This document shows positions 38,801-50,000 of a stretch of DNA of 64,000 nucleotides, in pieces; position 1 is the first letter of the stretch; each line of letters begins with the position of its first letter. The position numbers and the translations under genes are program-made. The notes beneath the pieces are model-generated. The model did no database searches and was not told where the DNA came from. It worked only from the letters and a program-made list of their open reading frames with translations. The DNA is from Tubulanus polymorphus. Its lineage: Eukaryota > Nemertea > Palaeonemertea > Tubulaniformes > Tubulanidae. The DNA is taken from assembly GCF_964204645.1 (NCBI RefSeq), contig NC_134025.1, positions 22,908,001 through 22,972,000 of the forward strand, written 5' to 3'.

Positions 38801-40106
38801 CTCAAAGACTAATCGGAGACCTTTATATTCAGCGAAATAGATATCTGCATATATGTAAGTCATCATGGCCTCTTTTAGTTGACTATATAGAGTTCTACCC
38901 TTCCACACAATGATCTGGATATGTGTGTATACTTAAGAGTGTACAATTCACTGGCGCGATTCGCATATTTTACTAGTATCAAACGACTTGTTTACTTTGT
39001 TAGTTTCCATGGAATCAAAACATGACGCCGACTAGCTTTTCTCCGTTTCCAGGTAATCAACTAAAGGCCGGCAGACAGACGGGATATTTATCATGATAAA
39101 CGGGCTACGCCGCCACCACGACAAGCATCGATTAAATGAAAATTGAATTTTCGTATTAGAAATTCAATATCGTTGGGGCGGATCCGAGGGAGGGGGGGTT
39201 TAGGTGGTATCGATCCTCCTGCTCTGTGTTTCGAAAATTTTCTGATAAGTGATATCAATCGTGTTACTTCCACTGTGAAAATACGTACTTTCCTTTGTTG
39301 GGACCCTTAGTATGAATGCTCAAGCAAGACCGTTGCGATCTACGTAAAACCAAATTTCCGTTCACCGGAACAACTAAAAAAACAAAACAAATAGAGAAGA
39401 TCGATCGCTGAGTATTTTCACACAATGTTGGCGAGGGAAACCTGAAAAAATAAAACCTTTCTATTTAACTCCAGAAAAATGAACAATGTACAATTTTAGC
39501 CCCTTATAGTCATTTCCCATTCTCGTGTACCTGGAATTGAATAAGGTAGCCAACAAAAAATAATAAACCCATTCCATCCTTACCCATGGCTGGAGGATTT
39601 CGATATTAACATCAACCCCTTTTGTTCCCAGACATGATGGGTTAATAAGGGACAGAATAAATCAATAAGAGATTAAGATACGTATCTAGAGTAAAAACTC
39701 TAAAATGCATTTCAAAATTTTCACAACTCTTCTGTTCAACGTTGTTGCAGAAATTTACAAAAACTTGGCACGGATTTTATAAGAAATAATTACCTGATAA
39801 AGTTTTTTCAACGATAGCAACGGATTCGTCAACAGCCAATTTCAATCGCTCAATTTCCACGGAGTTCAACTGCGTTTTCAACGCGAAATATAGCACCTTA
39901 ATTCTAATATTCCGATAAGCCGCTTTTCTACGGTCTAACACGGTATTTTCGCCGGCATCACCATTTACAGAGCTGTCATTGCCATTAATCCTATTTGTCA
40001 TGTTCTGCCCCGAAAACGCAGACATTTTACCGATAACGATAATAACGATGTACAACAGGTAGATAATCCATGCACCGAATTTTGGTCGGAAACTGATCCA
40101 AGACAT
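32764..40106 (-). CDS. Leishmanolysin-type (M8) zinc metalloprotease with C-terminal membrane anchor
   Basis: Extracellular metzincin protease. Exons (high to low): 39794-40106, 37960-38041 (tentative), 37483-37684, 37121-37249, 36947-37025, 36104-36192, 35942-36013, 35749-35848, 35596-35662, 35269-35365, 35037-35138, 34808-34939, 34605-34725, 33908-34123, 33717-33819, 33486-33627, 32764-32856. Phases close to 712 residues. The start is the ATG at 40106, followed by a hydrophobic signal segment (WIIYLLYIVIIVIG). Active site HEMFHALGF (about H246), a third histidine in SHWHARF (about H305) and the Met-turn region MTLALFEDMGWY are all present, so an active enzyme is expected. A cysteine-rich region, a roughly 100-residue domain (SEA-like by eye) and one membrane helix (IVASVVGTLATIALIVIAIV) follow. 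Presence of the anchor recalls CIROP/LMLN2 more than GPI-anchored invadolysin; orthology not tested. Two C-termini are possible. Confidence 0.85.
33381..33627 (-). CDS. Membrane-anchor exon with read-through tail
   Basis: Encodes RDDDDDSSLAPV, the membrane helix and FFNKYKASQ. If the internal donor (CAG|gtacaagt at 33486/33485) is not used, the frame continues for 32 more codons, ending ASNRSAAYCNNLTAVELQI and a stop at 33381. Confidence 0.75.
36947..37025 (-). CDS. Catalytic-helix exon of the M8 protease
   Basis: 79-nt exon, acceptor gacag, donor gtattg. It encodes AFVHEMFHALGFTSDL followed by a lysine-rich stretch and CSKT. The two histidines and glutamate of HExxH are intact. Confidence 0.9.
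37960..38041 (-). CDS. Tentative second exon of the M8 protease
   Basis: Needed to bridge exon 1 (leaves 1 nt) and the exon at 37483-37684 (needs 2 nt before it). This 82-nt segment has an acceptor (gatgattag) and donor (gtattg), stays open and has the required phase. Its translation (VLSYYTLLHVELAFSSLLF) is not diagnostic, and another exon could lie in the 2.1-kb gap. Confidence 0.4.
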
Positions 40107-42008
40107 CGCAGTGTCCGGATGGAGGAACGACGGCAAGTTGCAGACATTAGAGTGACTTATTTTAACAAGTAATTTGCCTGCTATTCCTCATCCGTTGTCG
40201 TTGCATGCTGTTCCGCTCAGTCTACTGCTGGATATCTAGCTAGGGTTGTATCTGAAATAGATAACACAGATTATTATGAATTATAGGTTACGAGTATCAA
40301 TCTCATTGTTGATTCATTCGCCCAGCGGCTTACAGAGATGGAGAGAGAGAAGTCATATTCTATCCACTGAGAGCCTGCCACTGAGCAGAGTCACCAGATA
40401 TCAATAAATTATTGACTACTACCAAAAATACATCCTCTTTATGTATTTCATTTTGTAAATTCGTGCTCCTTCTGGAACTTTGCTACCACCTGGGTTACAT
40501 GTGAATCCCAGATTGACAAGGTTCAGGGCCATCAGTTTCCCAATTCATAGGTTTTTCTTTCCTGGCAACTGAGACCATAATGTGAAACGATTAAATGAGG
40601 AAGCAGTTAAAAGTAGAGAATTCAATTGGAAGAATATTAACAAAAAGATATGAATATCTTAAGATGAAATCCTTTGCTTAAATGTTAAGATAAAGTCCTT
40701 TGCTTATTTTGTCAGATCAATCCCGGCAGTAAACATTTTCAACGAAAAGTATAACAATGCTCATAGTTCAAGCGGTGTAATTTACGTTCAGCAATGTGTA
40801 TGTGCCAACTTACTTAACATCAAACATGACCTTTTTATATTTTGTTAATAGGGCACTGATTTAATCCTGCTAATCATAAATAATCCAAAGCCCTTTAAAG
40901 TAATTGAATCACCCACGCACAGCAAATTATTTATAAATATTGAATATATCCCACTGTTTATCTGACAGCTAAAACCTTTAGGCATGAAACACAAAACCAT
41001 TACTTTTGGAGCAAACCCATAAATTTTGACAAAAAGATTCAACGTTTAAAAATCTATCTGAAGTACTAAAAGGAATAACAAATTGTCATGGGTTAACTGG
41101 TTGATTTTTATGCACCAATACACAAGGCCCAGTTAATCTAATTTTGAACGTGATTCAGAAGGCCTAGATGTGCCTCTTTGGCATGACATAGGCCTATAAT
41201 GTTCATGGAACTTTTATTAACCATTTCATACCAGAGTATTTGAAATACAGACTATTTATAATCTATGTGAATGGGTATGCTCAATGATATTAGGTAAATC
41301 AACATGAAAAATTCACTGGCGCTGTTTGTGTTATTATATAAAAGTGGAGGTCTTATTAAATTCTATGGGGGAAAACCTGAAGATACAAAGCTGAAATAAT
41401 GAATACGATTACACACAAATTGCTTCATTCATGCAGGAGCAAATAACCAGTTTTTAGAATTTCCTGACATTATTGTAGTGGTTTAGTGTAGGCCTTTTTT
41501 TAGAAAGAATATTGGATAAATTAGTCAGAATTAGTAAGTGAGAATCTGAATTAAATGCTGCATTAGTTCGGTTTATATTATATATAAATTTCGTTTTCAA
41601 ACTTTTTATTCGTAAAAAGTGGATTTTCATAATATCAAAGTTACTCAGTTCGGTATTTTCTGTGTTCGAACGTTTTAAAGCGATACATATTGCGATTACT
41701 GGCCGTTCAAACATCGTCTACGCGTATATTTAAGTCATAACAACTCGCTAGAAAAATACTAGCTTCGAGATTTGATCGTAATAGAATCGTTAAAGGTTGT
41801 GTGCAGTGATGAAAATACTGAAAACGTGAGAAAAAACTTACTTTAACCTGGCTCATAACACCGTACTGCTAAATGTCAGATTCGCAATTTTTTATGGTAG
41901 CGCTACCTGACGGATGACAAGCAATTCAATTCAATTCGCTATATTCAATGGCAATACAGAGGTTCAGAGGCGTTGCGCTTCAAACGAAAAATTCGTATAA
42001 TATAACCA
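40107..42008. promoter_or_regulatory. Divergent intergenic region between the protease and FIBP
   Basis: The 1.9-kb gap separates two outward-facing start codons and so should hold both promoters, or one shared. No TATA box or other core element stands out. A short minus-strand ATG frame (MSQVK, 41842-41856) followed by gtaagt could be a 5' exon but keeps no frame with the protease. Confidence 0.4.
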
Positions 42009-45000
42009 ATGATGAGTGATGTAGATGTCGACGTTTTTGTTGGGAACAATACTACTATCGACCCAGAGATTTATCAACTCTGGTTGGACGGTTATTCAGG
42101 TTGATATTTTCCCCTCTCCAAAAAACTGAAAAAGACTGAGCAAAATAGAATTTTATATTTGTTTTTCAATCGTACCTCTGAAGGCAGGTGATATTTCCAC
42201 TTCCTATACTGAACATAAAATACTACCATTAATCAGTGCTTGTCATAAAACGAACGATCGACAAAATCTCACAAATACCTTGTCAAGTTTGAATTTGATA
42301 CATTGGGATTTAGAGTTACAAAAGGTAAAATATTGTCTAAAATCCTGATAAGGGCATTTCTACCCTTGAAACGAGTAGGCCTACCTTTTTTCCCACTTCA
42401 GGAGCAAATGTAGGAAAATTGGAAGGTGTAGGTCGAAAAGAAAAGTCATTTCTCATTTAAAGCAATGGTGGTGTCCCAACTTCGGTACCGGTGAAAGATA
42501 CTTTTGAAAGAATGCATCCAAAAGATGCAATTTCCGAGCAAGAGGATGTGTTTCAGATTTGCAGGCTTCAACTTAAATGTCTCTCAATAAATAGGGCCAC
42601 CTCAATTGGAAGGCAAGGGTCTGAACCCGCGAGACCCCTCCCCCTAAATTGGCCCCTGCACTTATATAAAGTGGCAAAAGAGGTACTTCTTTCAAAAGTT
42701 AGATTTGCATCAATCATTCCTCCTTTAACAAATGGTAATCGCATATGTTGGTAGCCTAAACTCGAAACTAAAATCGGCCCATATCTTCTTAAACATTTCT
42801 TTATCATTTACAGCGCAAGAATCCGCATTGCGGTTTCAAAAACGAGGAATCCTGCAAAAGTACAACGTCTCGTTCGAAGTTTTACAAAGTGATATTCAGG
42901 ATCACTATCGATGTTTCTGTATGCTGGAACGATTGTTGCACAACCCGCCACGATTAGCCGAACAACTCATCTACCAGATCGAACCAGAAACGCAAGGATT
43001 CATTATAGAAAAGTAAAAATCTCTTTGATAAAATGGTGTTCAGTATTTGTAATAGTGTCCTATCCCATCAACTAGTTTAGTTACCTAATTGTTGCTTTTA
43101 TAATCAGATGGGCTTATACCAGCTTTGTGGTTTGGGAAAATATCTGATCGTGAAACTAAACCACAGACAGGTTACTGACTAATCCCATTAGATTACACTA
43201 ATATACACTATTCTTCTCACTTACACCATTTACAAATTACACTGGCCTTATGGTTGGATACTCGTATGCAATTCAGTCAAATCTTCTTTTAGATATTATG
43301 AATTTGATTCAGTTGTAATTCGAGAGATATTGGGGAAAAAATTGACAGCTAAACAGCGAAAAGATCTCGATGATGTCAGCGAAAAAACTCGAGTTCCATT
43401 GAGGAGTTGCAGGAGACAGGTAGCCTAAAAATACTGATCTATTTTTGAAAGACATTTCTAAGTTCCAGGGTTAATATGACATCTTTTTGGAAAAATGAGA
43501 ATGATCCAAACACTGGTACATGATTTAGAAAGACTAATTTCTGTTCTTTCGGGCTAGAAATTTTTTTGTGCTGTTATTGCTATTTCAAGCATTGTGCTTT
43601 CACCCAATTCAATCTCGCACTGATTGTGATGAAATTCGTTTTTCCACCTGTTGACATCTGAGACCAAATAAACTCTTACCATATTGTTTTACAATCCAGT
43701 TCGACAATGTGAAACGCGTTTTTAAAATCGTCGAGGACATGAAAGGTTCTTTAGTGGACAACATAAAATCGAATTTTCTTCTTCGCGGAAATCTGGCTAA
43801 GTAAGTTTTTTAGCCTGAATGCAGGCATACATTGTACAGTATACGGTATTTATCATTGTTGTATATTGAACCTCGGTTAATCTGTGACATGTGACACAAG
43901 CTTTTTAGTATGCAATGAGTGATGTACGGATAACAGATAATTAAAGACATTTGAAAGTAATCTAAAACCGGGCACCATCACTAAATGGTGGAGGTCAATG
44001 AAAACCTGAGGTTGATCGTATATGCTAAATTCAGGCCTATATTAATCATTTCATTTTTCAGGCAATATGCTGCAATTGTATTCCTCGCGAACAATCGTTT
44101 TGAAACGGGAAAGAAAAAGTTGTTCTATCTGACATTTGAGGACTTTATCGGTTGTGCTGATCTGATGATAGCCTATTGGTCGTACGGATCATCAGGTATA
44201 CAAAACTTTTGACCCTGCTTGCTGTACTTGTTGTGTGAATGAAACGAACTGTTCATGCCAGGATTGGATATGCACGAGAGCATAAAGAGCATGTGCTCCG
44301 TTGCAATTTTTCCATGGCCATTTGAAAAACAGTGACAAATTTTTCTTTTATATTTCCTGTTACCCTGACGTCACTCAAGTGGCTAGAAATTGCTTTAGAT
44401 AATAAAATGCCCTGAAATTTCAAAATGTTCCGCCCTACCAAATTGGCTTTTACTTCGGCGCTGGCTCTACATGGTTACTTGTTTTTTTAACAGTGTGCCC
44501 TTTTCATTTCTTTTTGCTCCTTTCAAAGTTGGCCCCTCCATCTGCCCCTGTAGGTCTACACATCAGTACTTAATGCATCATAATAATTACTATTTTCGAT
44601 GATTCTACAATATAAACTGACACTGTCCCACAGTGTCAATCTTGGCAATATGCTTTCTATACCTATTAATTGATTTATCTATATACATTATGGGTTTTTT
44701 GCTTCACAGAAAGCAAACAACATGAAGATATGGATGTCGACTTCGACCGCGAATTCTTTCAAGAATTACGTGAATTGAAAATACTCACAGAAAAAGACAT
44801 CATAGATGAACATAAAAGGTTAATTCGTAATCACTAATTGCAATATCAGTAAAAACAATATTTTACTTATATTTGTGGGGTGAATCAATATTTTTCTCTT
44901 TGAATTGCAGCTTAGTTTGTCAACAGTTAAAAGGAAAATTATCGGACAGAGTATACGCTGATATGGAATCAAATTTTAAAGTAAGCTCAATCAAAAGGCG

Positions 45001-45564
45001 CGATCCATTTGATGAAAATGTCCTAATGACTTTTTTGGGCTCAGTTTTGTGAAAATACTCACCGGTACTGAAAAATTAATTTCTTCATTATTTACTAGGT
45101 ATTTCGGTGTAAGTTAAGGAATTTATCCTTTTTATGGAACTAGGCCCTGCTACTGTGTTCTTACTACCGGTACATTTGTATCTTCATGAATGATCTTTTT
45201 CCTTAGAATCACTCAAGAGTTCTAGTCAATATCGCTACTGGTCTCAATCATTCTAAAGAAGCAAGAGATTTTTTCATCGACGTCGTGGAAAAGTTCACGG
45301 ATCCTTGTCGTCAGATCGGTTGGACACACGCGGAAATATCGCTTTTTCTGAAAGTCTATGCCGAAGTAGGCATGCAGATAGAAAATTTTGTCAAGTAAGC
45401 AAATTACTTGCATTAAATTTGGAAGTGTTGAAGATGAAGATCATTTGATCAGAAGCAATTCTTTTTGTTTGTGTTTTTCTAGGGCAGGGCCGCAGTTGGT
45501 GAAATTGTGGGAGAGATATATACACACAATGGCCGGCTGTATAATACAATTATATCATGTTTAA
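42009..45564 (+). CDS. FIBP: Acidic FGF intracellular-binding protein (FIBP), complete
   Basis: In vertebrates FIBP binds internalised FGF1 and acts in mitogenic signalling; it is a small, conserved, single-family protein. Nine exons: 42009-42099, 42814-43012, 43293-43419, 43700-43800, 44062-44195, 44710-44818, 44911-44980, 45207-45394, 45483-45564. All GT-AG; phases close to 366 residues, against 364 in human. Strong family blocks: [20 protein letters not shown] at the N-terminus, EREILGKKL-type [64 protein letters not shown], and a C-terminus ending GCIIQLYHV. Two adjacent ATGs (42009 and 42012) could serve as start. Introns are short (92-720 bp). A poly(A) signal follows at 45597. It faces RGS22 tail to tail. 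Confidence 0.96.
42590..42665. repeat. Fragment of GGGGCGGATC-type repeat (FIBP intron 1)
   Basis: Short block aagggtctgaacccgcgaga followed by cccctccccctaaattggcccctgc looks like a worn member of the GGGGCGGATCC family, but without a matching second end. Confidence 0.25.
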
Positions 45565-45596
45565 ATGGATCTTGATGTTAGTGTTGATATTTTGTT

Positions 45597-45602
45597 AATA
45601 AA
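45597..45602 (+). terminator. FIBP: FIBP poly(A) signal
   Basis: AATAAA located 33 nt after the FIBP stop codon, implying a very short 3' UTR. Confidence 0.7.
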
Positions 45603-47014
45603 AATCTCACGTAAACGAATTTTCCTGGTCTTAGTTTGTAAGTGTATTATTACTCGAGAAAAGTTCTCATAAGTCCTGTGGTATCACTCAATCATAAAGA
45701 ACAGTTTTTAACCCACTCGGGTGTAGCCTCAACTCGCGATTGTATTCACTTTGAGTCTGTCCATCCATTTTGAGAAGTTTTGAAGACCTTCAATGGATTG
45801 CGTTTATATTTGGTTTATAAGATATATACGTGCACCCTCCACACATCTGCAGCCCAATCAAAACTGAGATAGCTGACTGGCAACTGGTGTTGTTTACCAA
45901 GGAATAATGGCTGAATGTTGTATGGATTAACGAATAGTCATAAGTTCTTCTGGTTCCCTGAACTTTGAAATGCCTCTTTAAAATAATTCTGGTCCAAGAA
46001 CTATCTCTTCCAACCAGGAATGACAGCTTAATGGATCAAATCCATCTACACCTTTATTTCATCTGTTCAGCATACCATTGTCTTTTCATGGGAAGGATCT
46101 ACTATATTACCATTCAAACTGATACATAACTCTACCTCTTGATAGCCAACGGATGCTTTCCTCTCAAATTGAATAATGCTAATATTAAGGTAGACTTTTT
46201 TATATTAATTTACTAACTTAAACAACATATAGTGCACAACAGTAGTGCAATTCAAATAGATCATAATGCCAGTAAGTACATAATAACTCAACATAATAAA
46301 TAGAGGTGCATATGGCTAAAATGGCCATATATGGAAGTATTTTTGTCAGGAAATTGGCAGACACAATCATCATTAATAAGACAATTTGCATAATCTATAG
46401 TTTTAAAAACGTACCATATGTTTATGGCACAGTTAACCATAATCTCAATCAGTATTACATATCTTAAATCTTTTCAGCAGTAGGCCTACATCATGGACAA
46501 TATTGACTAGCCAAGTGTACAGTATCACAGTTCTTTCAGTTCTCTAAACATAAAACTAATACAAATCTAAATATGCAACAGAACTTTTGGCATTTGTATT
46601 GTTGGAACAAAAGCAAGGAAATATAAATTGGAAATAAAATGCAACCCAGTTTTATTTCAATCACCTATTCTATATCAAAGGTAAGGAATACACAGATTAT
46701 CGCAATAATGCCTAGACCGTGGAACATTCCTGTACAGCAGTGCCAGGATATTACACCTTGAGGACAATTCCGGTATCTAAAATCTATTTGTTCATTTATT
46801 ATTGACGCTCTCATTCCTAAGTCCATCTGCTGGCATAGTAATGGTGAAACTTGTAATCAGTGTAAGATGATGCGATAAATTTACTATGTATGCCTTAGAT
46901 CATACTATCCACACACTGAAAAGACAAATTCAGAGTAATTAGAAATAGATCAGCTCTTCAGGCAGAGATCATAAACCCTATCATTTACTAATAATCATAC
47001 ATACTGCTGATACG
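45603..47014. other. Convergent intergenic region FIBP/RGS22
   Basis: Contains the probable RGS22 3' UTR on the minus strand. AATAAA on the minus strand occurs at 46651-46656 (about 360 nt after the RGS22 stop) and 46795-46800. No other gene seen. Confidence 0.5.
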
Positions 47015-50000
47015 TTATGAAGCTGCACCCGTTATACTATTTACAGATGTCATACTTTGATTGCTTCTCATTCTACTCGGAGGGTTTGGCCCTTGCTGTT
47101 GACTTGCGCCGTATTCCTCTCCACTTCGATCCTAAAGAATTTGCAAATAAATCATGATTGAATATTTCACTGGATATGTACAATCAATAAAACAATTTTT
47201 GGACTTTGAATTTTAAGACATAAGATCATATATTTTCAGCGATTCTTATTTCTAGAATAATGTAAACTAGACAGCACACTGTATAGCTATGATAAAAACT
47301 GGTCAACAAAAAGTGCAAAATATTGAAAATATGTGCATGTACATATAACATGTACCGCTACAATATATGGCACATGCACATTATTTTCAATATAAAAACT
47401 AACCCAAAACTATTAAGAGACTTCGAACTTGAGAGAATAAAGGAGATATGTCTAACAAAAAAACAAAATTCAGCTTGGTGACAAAAGTAGTGATTATGTA
47501 CTGTACTGTATCATTCAAGATATGATATCAAGCTAAAAAGTGCATTATATCCAGTAACAATGAACCCTTAACCGGTTTGAAGTCACAACTTAGTGATATT
47601 TCCATTTAGTCCAAATCTGCGACATTCTCATTTTCCATTTTCATCTTTGGATTTTTCAAGCGTTATCGACCTCTGCAGACTAGAAACTTGTACTTACGTC
47701 TGTTTCAACTTTGCTTGAGAGGACATTGGTTGGCCCAGCTCAGTTTTATCAGAGAAGTGTAAACTTCTGTGGTTTTATGTACGGTACTGACAAATCTTAC
47801 TCAGCCAGGCCACCCAACGGAATGTCAAGCGAAGTAGAAAGAGGCATTAATATGTCAAAAACTTCCTAATTCATCCAGAAGGACAGTTTAGGTCAAACCG
47901 GTTAAGGGGTAAAGCCATTTTCGGCCAGTGTGTTTTATGAAGAAAAATAGAATAATTTTAGGCTTCGGAGGAGCGTGATACATACAAATTATCTTCTTGG
48001 ATCTAGAATACACACATACAAACAAATTATGACACCAAAATTGTACAGCCATTGAAAAAACAAAATAAAGCTACAACCAAACTAATTAACATAAAAACAA
48101 ACCACATGCCACAACTTATTTTCATCACAACATCAACAAATGAATACAATGAATTATTTACCAAAACCACGATGAAAATTTAAGTGATGAATGGTTTAAA
48201 ATTTAAAAAGACATACAGTACACAATGATAAAATTGGCTTACCAATCCAGCCTGTAAAATGGAAAAGAGTTCATTTAATCGTAATCATATGTACAAATGA
48301 AAAGAAGTGATTTCTAAGGAAGCTGACAGTGCAAATCATATAATTTTATTTCAAATCAGTTAGATCAAAATTTATGGGAGCATCTTAGGGACATCAGAGA
48401 AAAAAATAAAAACGATTTATCGACTTGATTGTTTTCAAAATGATTTATCTGTAACTTCAAAACTTTTTGTTGTTTTGAAAAAAGTTGAAGTTGCCGAAAA
48501 ATCGTTTTGAAAAAAATAGTCACAGATAAATCTAGGAAGAAAAAATAATGTCACCACAAGGGAATCGTATTGAAATTTTTTTCATGTCCCCTCGATGCTT
48601 CCATATAGATTTGCAAGTAATTCTTACGGGAAACGATAATACCGATACTAATACTTTTTAAGTTTGGTACAATGAACATATATAAGGTCCAGTGCTTTAA
48701 TATTCTATGCTTGTGAGACCATACCTTCGGTTTTAGCGAAGAAGCTCCTAAAGTACATTGGCTCGCATACTGATTCCATCGAAAGCATTTGACTCGTTGC
48801 TTTTACTTATTAATGATATGAGTCTGGGACTTCTATATTAGGAATTAGATGTAACAGAATTAGTGGGTTACAAGAAAAGCGCTAGTTTGCAACTAGGTTT
48901 ACAAGACCCGACACCTACCGTGAATTCTTCCAACTGAAATTATCATCATCAAATGACAAGAAGAAAATAAAGCTTATGTAAAAAATAGTTGAATGGATTT
49001 TTCAAAAGTGAAGAAGAATTTTTTAATGAAATAACACTGAAGGTTAAATACAATGTATCTATAACAATCACAGGATTTGGAAACATTAGAAAAAAGCCAA
49101 TTACCAATAGAAAGGAGGGAAGTAAAGATTTAACAACCAATTTTAGCCACATTTAAAGTACATGTATAAATCATGCATCCCACAACACATAAGAGATAGG
49201 CTAGTTAGATTGTTAAGAGATTTAGATATTCATTAGATAAAACCTACCCGCCATTTAACTCCTTCGGTCAATGAGAACGTCATACTACCAACAGGTGCAT
49301 CTGGTAATTTGGGCAGTTTGAAGTCATGTGTTGGTGCAGGCATAGTCTCAAACATTTCTAGTCTTTTACGTAGAAGTTTCTGACGTTTTGTCACTTATAG
49401 AAATCAAAGAAAAGACGATCTCCAATAATCTGAAGCTAGCACGAAATCACCTGAGATATGATTTCCTACTTACATGGTCGCTTATTTGGATCTTCTGGTG
49501 GTGTATATTGTTTCTTAAATCCGGCCCAATATGGCAATAACTCTTTAAATACAAGGTACTGGGCTTCATCAAACAGATTCGGTGTAATCTCCTTTCCTTG
49601 GGCATAACGCTGAGCAGTTTTGACCATCTTTTGGTGTAGATCAGGAGGTACATCAATCTACATCAAGATGAAATACTGGTAATCAATTTTCAAGATATTT
49701 TATCAGATATTCTATAATCAATATTTGAAGATACAAATGTAGAATCTTTCAGCCAGAGTTCTGCTTGCGTTTGCTCATCTAGAATTTTAAATCTTTGTAT
49801 GAAATATCTCAATTTCTTTTACCTGCAAAGGAGGCGGATAGGCTGAATCCAAAAATGTGTCACTGATCGCCTGTACTTTTTTCCTCATGAGCTCCTCATT
49901 AGCAAATTCATGACTGCATTCCTGAAATTGCGAAACAAAGGACATGAATTCATTGAAAATACTTGAAATCATGATCCCATTAATTCAGAAATCCACCTTG

